Source: Candidatus Micrarchaeota archaeon RBG_16_49_10
Lineage (GTDB): Archaea > Aenigmatarchaeota > Aenigmatarchaeia > CG10238-14
Reading direction: 5' to 3'
DNA: 10,663 nt
Assembly: GCA_001784635.1 (NCBI GenBank)
Contig: MFRS01000003.1
Coordinates: 221,332-231,994, forward strand
The position numbers and the translations under genes are program-made. The notes beneath the pieces were generated by a model, which worked only from the letters and a program-made list of their open reading frames with translations, was not told the DNA's origin and did no database searches. The number at the start of each line of letters is the position of its first letter. Positions within the stretch are counted from its first letter, which is position 1. This document shows, piece by piece, positions 7,474 to 10,663 of this stretch.

Positions 7474-7752
7474 ATGAAGGGAATCACCGCGACTGAACTG
7501 ATTACGGCTCTGGCCGTCGGCCTGATAATCATCGGCATTCTGGCTTACCTTGTCATAACATGGGTCGGCAAGGGGAGCGGGCAGGTCAATGAGCAGGCAT
7601 GCAGGGCGAGGGCGCTTGGCCTTTGCACCAGCTGGAAATTGTCTGGTTACAATACTACTTTAGAACCTGACACAACTGAGTTCGAGAATGACGGTTGTCC
7701 AAAATACATAACTTTTAATGTAAATTATTGTCAAAGCTTAACTCTACTATAA
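7474..7752 (+). CDS. Type IV pilin-like protein, four-cysteine paralog A
   Basis: 92 residues with the most canonical prepilin start in the window: MKGITATELITALAVGLIII. Cleavage after K2-G3 would leave a mature protein with Glu at +5, the hallmark residue of type IV pilins and pseudopilins. The helix runs to about residue 31. The short ectodomain has Cys at 43, 51, 75 and 86 with the motif C-x7-C-x2-W-x4-YN. The same motif at nearly the same positions occurs in the next gene, so the two are paralogs. The second half of the coding sequence (from about 7620) is visibly more AT-rich than the first half, echoing the break in the large upstream gene. It is probably a major or minor pilin. The ATG has only a weak GTGA upstream. 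Confidence 0.88.
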   Translation: MKGITATELITALAVGLIIIGILAYLVITWVGKGSGQVNEQACRARALGLCTSWKLSGYNTTLEPDTTEFENDGCPKYITFNVNYCQSLTLL

Positions 7753-7777
7753 AACAAAATCATCTAAGTGGTTAATA

Positions 7778-8053
7778 GTGCCTTCAAAAGGTATCGCAAT
7801 CCACGCAACCTATGTAGTCGCCTTCGTCGTGATTACCATAATCCTCTCATTTCTCGTGATATACAAGTCCTTGGACATAATAGGCAAAGAGGCCACCAGG
7901 ACGTCCTGCATGCGCAAGCTCACCAAGTACTGCCAGGACTGGGGGGTCAACAACTACAATGCAGAACCCTACTCGTGGGACGACACTGAGCCGAAGGAAT
8001 GTGAAACCTTGGAGATTTACAAGCCGACGAAGGAAGAATGTGAGGAATTTTAA
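7778..8053 (+). CDS. Type IV pilin-like protein, four-cysteine paralog B
   Basis: 91 residues. GTG at 7778 is the start, giving MPSKGIAIHATYVVAFVVIT with an S-K-G prepilin site and one helix to about residue 29. No other start keeps the signal. The ectodomain has Cys at 44, 52, 75 and 88 and the C-x7-C-x2-W-x4-YN motif shared with the preceding gene, where the cysteines are at 43, 51, 75 and 86. The mature position +5 is Ala instead of Glu, so it may not use the same salt bridge to the first residue during assembly. The C-terminus is strongly acidic. Unlike its paralog, its DNA shows no AT-rich second half. It is probably a pilin subunit working with paralog A. Confidence 0.85.
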   Translation: MPSKGIAIHATYVVAFVVITIILSFLVIYKSLDIIGKEATRTSCMRKLTKYCQDWGVNNYNAEPYSWDDTEPKECETLEIYKPTKEECEEF

Positions 8054-8075
8054 CTAGGCAGGCCAATTATTATAT

Positions 8076-8474
8076 ATGAAGGGCACGATAATCACAGACG
8101 CCATCTCCACGATAGCCGTCATCATCATCTTCATCGTTCTCCTTTTCACGGTGCCAAAGATTCTGGCCGAGATAAAGGACATAATAGTATCCAATTCCCC
8201 TAAGGTGATGTCAAGGGACTTGGCCGGCCTAGCGACAATTTCCGCGGCCTCCCCTTACACCATCGAGATAAACTACACCAATAAAGAATTCAGCTACGAC
8301 GTCGAGTTCAGCGGCAGGGCGGTCAACGTGAAATATTCAGACCCTGTTTCGACATCCTCAGAGGAGAGCACAAGTCCTATGGCAGTCGAAATAAGCCAAC
8401 AATTTCAGGGGGTAAACCACATTACAATCAAAAGAGCTTCGGGCAACATAGAGGTGGCGGGCTACGAAAAATAA
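8076..8474 (+). CDS. Pilin-like protein, cysteine-free
   Basis: 132 residues beginning MKGTIITDAISTIAVIIIFI. K-G cleavage would leave T-I-I-T-D with Asp at +5, an acidic substitute for the usual Glu. The helix extends to about residue 27. The ectodomain contains DLAGLATISAASPYTIEINY, then short beta-strand-like stretches and a Ser/Thr-rich loop (about residues 90-101). There is no cysteine, unlike nearly all its neighbours. The start has no clear ribosome binding site; ATTTTAA at 8047-8053, about 26 bases upstream, could be a TATA element for a leaderless transcript, but this is weak. It is likely a structural pilin subunit, since the fold and cysteine-free design resemble shaft-type subunits. 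That role is inference. Confidence 0.85.
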   Translation: MKGTIITDAISTIAVIIIFIVLLFTVPKILAEIKDIIVSNSPKVMSRDLAGLATISAASPYTIEINYTNKEFSYDVEFSGRAVNVKYSDPVSTSSEESTSPMAVEISQQFQGVNHITIKRASGNIEVAGYEK

Positions 8475-8490
8475 GGGAATAGCAACAACG

Positions 8491-9039
8491 ATGGGCGAAA
8501 TCCTCACCAGCCTTTTCGTCTTAGGTCTGGTCGCGCTCTTGATGATAATACTGTATCAGAACTTCACCGAGTTCCACACAATCGTCAACGAATACGGAGT
8601 ACAAAGGCACACGATTGCGCTTGCGAACGTCCTGTTGACCTCCAGCGACATCGTTTACACCGAAGATGGAATGCAAAAAAGGGCGATGTTCGACTACAAC
8701 AAAATGGGTTTGCTTTCAAAGGGGGAATTCTTCGATAAATACAGCTACCCTGACGCCTTCTATATAATAATTGTGAGGGACTTGGAGACCGAGGAGAACT
8801 GGTATACTGTTAAAAATGGGCCCATGAGCTTCGAGCACCAGAACGTGGTCCAGTATTTTAAGTGTCTGGGGTCTCAGCTGACTGAGGCTGTCGAAATACC
8901 TAGCATACAGGACTTGAATGAATGCATAAAGGAGGATTTTTCCAGCTCCGGTGGTGCAAGGCTAAGTTTCCCGGTTGGCATAAGGAACGGGGATGATATT
9001 CACATGGGCACAATGGAGATAATTTCGGGGGAGTTTTAG
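8491..9039 (+). CDS. Pilin-like protein; true start may be a non-standard ACG at 8464
   Basis: 182 residues from the ATG at 8491, beginning MGEILTSLFVLGLVALLMII, with one helix to about residue 22 and a soluble domain with two cysteines (about residues 125 and 144). From this ATG the K-G prepilin site seen in the neighbours is missing. The same frame upstream reads T-K-N-K-G-I-A-T-T before that ATG, with no ATG, GTG or TTG back to a TAG at 8449. An ACG at 8464 would give MKNKGIATTMGEILTS, a good class III signal, and GAGGTGG at 8451-8457 sits six bases before it. The alternative ribosome site for the ATG is AAGGGA at 8473-8478, a long 12 bases away. The soluble domain pattern (IALANVLLTSSDIVY, then a FYIIIVRDLETEENWY strand) fits the pilin-like neighbours, but no family name is recognised. 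Confidence 0.85.
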   Translation: MGEILTSLFVLGLVALLMIILYQNFTEFHTIVNEYGVQRHTIALANVLLTSSDIVYTEDGMQKRAMFDYNKMGLLSKGEFFDKYSYPDAFYIIIVRDLETEENWYTVKNGPMSFEHQNVVQYFKCLGSQLTEAVEIPSIQDLNECIKEDFSSSGGARLSFPVGIRNGDDIHMGTMEIISGEF

Positions 9040-9042
9040 CAT

Positions 9043-9471
9043 ATGAAGGGAATGGCCTACATTTTAACCATATTGATGACGGCGGTAATCTTCACAGTGG
9101 CGATAGTCGGCATGCTCCTGCTACCCTTGATTCTGTTCAGGATTCATATAACCCAGAATGTCGAAATTCAGACAGGCTACAGCAATGCTGAGCTGCTTCT
9201 TTTGACTTCGCTGTCCTCGAGGGCTGGGGATTCTAGTGTGCAGGAGATGGTCGCAAACCACTTTGCCTTCAACAACCCGCCTGACTTGGGTTTCTTTGAG
9301 GAAAAACTGAAGCTGTTCTTGGGTGATGGCGGCTGCTATCAGCTGAGCGATGAGAGTGGCGTATTGTTCGGCGACCTTTGCACGTCAAAGAAATACGAGG
9401 CCACAACCAAAATACCCTTGCCATACAGCACGGGTAAATTGTCAAAGGAGATAAAGCTGGTGATCAATTGA
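9043..9471 (+). CDS. Pilin-like protein with two cysteines
   Basis: 142 residues beginning MKGMAYILTILMTAVIFTVA, with K-G prepilin cleavage expected after residue 3 and a long hydrophobic helix to about residue 33. The segment NAELLLLTSLSSRAG follows. The soluble domain then has one cysteine pair (GGCYQL and GDLCTSKKY, about residues 97 and 113) and ends in strand-like sequence (TKIPLPYST, then EIKLVI). The ATG is three bases after the previous stop, with GGGGAG about ten bases upstream. Its stop TGA overlaps the next gene's TTG as TTGA, so the two are coupled. It is probably a minor pilin; the partner function is unknown. Confidence 0.85.
   Translation: MKGMAYILTILMTAVIFTVAIVGMLLLPLILFRIHITQNVEIQTGYSNAELLLLTSLSSRAGDSSVQEMVANHFAFNNPPDLGFFEEKLKLFLGDGGCYQLSDESGVLFGDLCTSKKYEATTKIPLPYSTGKLSKEIKLVIN
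9460..9466 (+). promoter_or_regulatory. Ribosome binding site deciding the TTG start of the last pilin gene
   Basis: GGTGATC is the core complement of the archaeal 16S rRNA 3' end. It lies within the last codons of the preceding gene and ends one base before the TTG at 9468. Together with the prepilin motif that only this start provides, it supports TTG over any later ATG. Confidence 0.6.
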
Positions 9472-10016
9472 GGAAAGGAGTGATAGGGATACTCATTTTC
9501 ACGATATTCGTGGTAGTCGTCATAGAGGCAGCTACAATCCAATATTTACTTTCAACCTCCTATTCGAGCAAGGCCACCGCAAGGGAGACCAACATAATCC
9601 AGGGCATAAACAAGTTCGAACTGAACCACAGGTACCTGGAACAAGCGCTCAAGTACTCCTTCTACCAAGCGTTCCGCGACATCTCACAGGACAGCAGCTA
9701 CCTCAAGTATTCCGTGGCGGATTCTTTATACTGCATTCCTTACTTCAAGATTTACGACGAAACCACAATAACCGATTTCAATTCTAAAATCGAGGAATCG
9801 ACTGAACAATATTTCAAAAAATATACAGATGAGATAAAAGACGACGAAACCATCATCCCAGATTACGACGTTGCAATAAGTTTGTCAGGTTCCGACATCG
9901 TGGTTGAGGCCAGACCTGACGGGAAACTACAGCTGTACAGGGAAGGCAAGCTGGAAATTTCCGATGACAAGCCGATAAAGGTCCTTATCGACCCACTAAC
10001 GGACTCTTGCCCCTAG
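9468..10016 (+). CDS. Pilin-like protein, TTG start
   Basis: 182 residues. The TTG at 9468 is preferred because it gives MRKGVIGILIFTIFVVVVIE, a classic R-K-G prepilin signal, and because GGTGATC (9460-9466), a match to the archaeal anti-Shine-Dalgarno sequence, lies immediately upstream. It overlaps the previous stop. The helix spans about residues 5-27. A helical stem follows (NIIQGINKFELNHRYLEQAL), then a domain with one cysteine in SLYCIPYF and the last in DSCP at the C-terminus, which could form a disulfide. The final part is strand-like (DYDVAISLSGSDIVVEARP, then KLQLYREGKLEI). It is the last gene of the plus-strand pilin run, and its TAG lies within a CTAG shared with the convergent gene. 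Its role is probably that of a minor pilin. Confidence 0.87.
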   Translation: MRKGVIGILIFTIFVVVVIEAATIQYLLSTSYSSKATARETNIIQGINKFELNHRYLEQALKYSFYQAFRDISQDSSYLKYSVADSLYCIPYFKIYDETTITDFNSKIEESTEQYFKKYTDEIKDDETIIPDYDVAISLSGSDIVVEARPDGKLQLYREGKLEISDDKPIKVLIDPLTDSCP

Positions 10017-10663
10017 CTTCCCTTGCTGAACTCCTGCGAGACGAGGACCATATACCTGTAATCAATCTCTAGGATTGATTGGACTGTTTTCTCATCCACA
10101 AAGTCATTGTCATTATAATCTGGGACCCTATAATCAACATCACAGTTGAATTGCATTTTTTCTGTCAGGGGTTTGTTTAGTGTTATTTCCCCCGTTGAGC
10201 TAGGATTCCCATCGAAATCACAACTTACGCCAGAGTAGTATTTGCTATCTGGAGAAAACTTGACATTGCCTATTTCGGCCTTTGCCGAAACGCCGTCATG
10301 GTCTTCATTATAATCAACCCAATTTTTATCAAGGTCAATGACGTAATTGACTTGCTTGCTCTGAGGGGAACTTTCCTCAACCGCATACGAGTCGGCCTTA
10401 CTCTGATAGACACATCCACAGGGCCCTGTGGTTTTGTGTAGGTAGTGTCTTTAGCGCTCCCTTTCAGGAAGAAGAAATTGATGAAGGCAGAAGAAGTATA
10501 GTCATATTCCAACTTGACAATTACTCTGTAATCGTCGTCAGTTATTGCGTTGTCAGAGTTTATGATCACCGTTTTCTCACCTTGCCCAACCTGAAAAGTC
10601 GTCTCACTGGACTTTAGTTGTTGGCCATTATCCAGCTCGGCAGTGATCCTCAACGAACTGCCG
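10013..10663 (-). pseudogene. Secreted-looking protein with an apparent one-base frameshift, 5' end cut off by the window
   Basis: The open reading runs in one minus-strand frame from the right edge to about 10435 (…LRITAELDNGQQLKSS… to DTTYTK) and then resumes in another frame (TTGPCGCVYQSKADSYAVEE and on) to a TAG at 10015-10013. Both parts look like genuine protein: hydrophilic, strand-rich, with cysteines in GPCGC, VSCDFDG and FNCDVDY. Restoring one base in the run of four T at 10432-10435 (plus strand) joins them as …TYTKTTGPCGC…, giving about 216 visible residues. Without the repair the first frame runs out of frame to a stop near 10270. The product resembles a beta-sandwich surface protein and has two acidic loops that recall calcium-binding sites. 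It could be a pilus-associated or cell-surface protein. Whether it is a real pseudogene or a base-calling or assembly error cannot be told here. It converges on the pilin operon. Confidence 0.7.

Noticed and set aside
8067..8075. ATTATTATAT directly before the ATG at 8076 as a TATA box
   Set aside because: It touches the start codon; an archaeal TATA box there would start transcription inside the gene. The element near 8047-8053 is better placed but still weak.
10270..10395. C-terminal 42 residues read by continuing the first frame of the convergent gene
   Set aside because: The basic, low-complexity tail does not resemble the preceding strand-rich domain, whereas the alternative frame gives a long, sensible continuation with its own cysteines.
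1..10663. CRISPR array, tRNA, rRNA or insertion sequence
   Set aside because: No regularly spaced repeats, no cloverleaf or rRNA-like segments and no transposase or terminal inverted repeats were seen.

Overview
The window looks archaeal. It encodes a FlaI/TadA-type secretion ATPase next to a two-domain FlaJ/TadC-type membrane platform. These are followed by a run of small proteins that begin with the archaeal class III (prepilin) signal: a short N-terminus ending in K-G, then one hydrophobic helix. Arginine is mostly AGG and isoleucine often ATA. Starts include TTG and GTG, one ribosome binding site reads GGTGATC, and AT-rich TATA-like boxes lie upstream of genes. The set of short, single-helix, otherwise unrecognised pilins suggests a DPANN-type lineage, but that placement is inference and no taxonomic marker is present.

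Layout. (1) Positions 1-1105, minus strand: two coiled-coil proteins, the second running off the left edge, each with its own apparent promoter. (2) Positions 1106-1193: a short divergent promoter region. (3) Positions 1194-5376, plus strand: the pilus motor ATPase and its membrane platform, one base apart. (4) Positions 5376-7423: three tightly overlapped genes, namely a 47-residue and a 70-residue pilin-like protein and a 564-residue cysteine-rich protein with the same N-terminal signal and a very large ectodomain. (5) Positions 7474-10016: six more pilin-like genes, including a clear paralogous pair. (6) Positions 10013-10663, minus strand: a convergent, secreted-looking gene with an apparent one-base frameshift, running off the right edge.

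Working model. One motor (ATPase plus platform) assembles a surface filament from up to nine pilin-like subunits after cleavage behind the K-G by a prepilin peptidase, which is not in the window. The small subunits may form the shaft or base. The 564-residue protein is the best candidate for an adhesin or tip subunit: its helix is fused to a large ectodomain with 34 cysteines and two tandem eight-cysteine modules. That ectodomain is markedly more AT-rich than the surrounding DNA, which suggests a replaced or fast-evolving receptor-binding part on a conserved assembly anchor. The divergent coiled-coil proteins may be cytoplasmic partners, but nothing in their sequence proves it.
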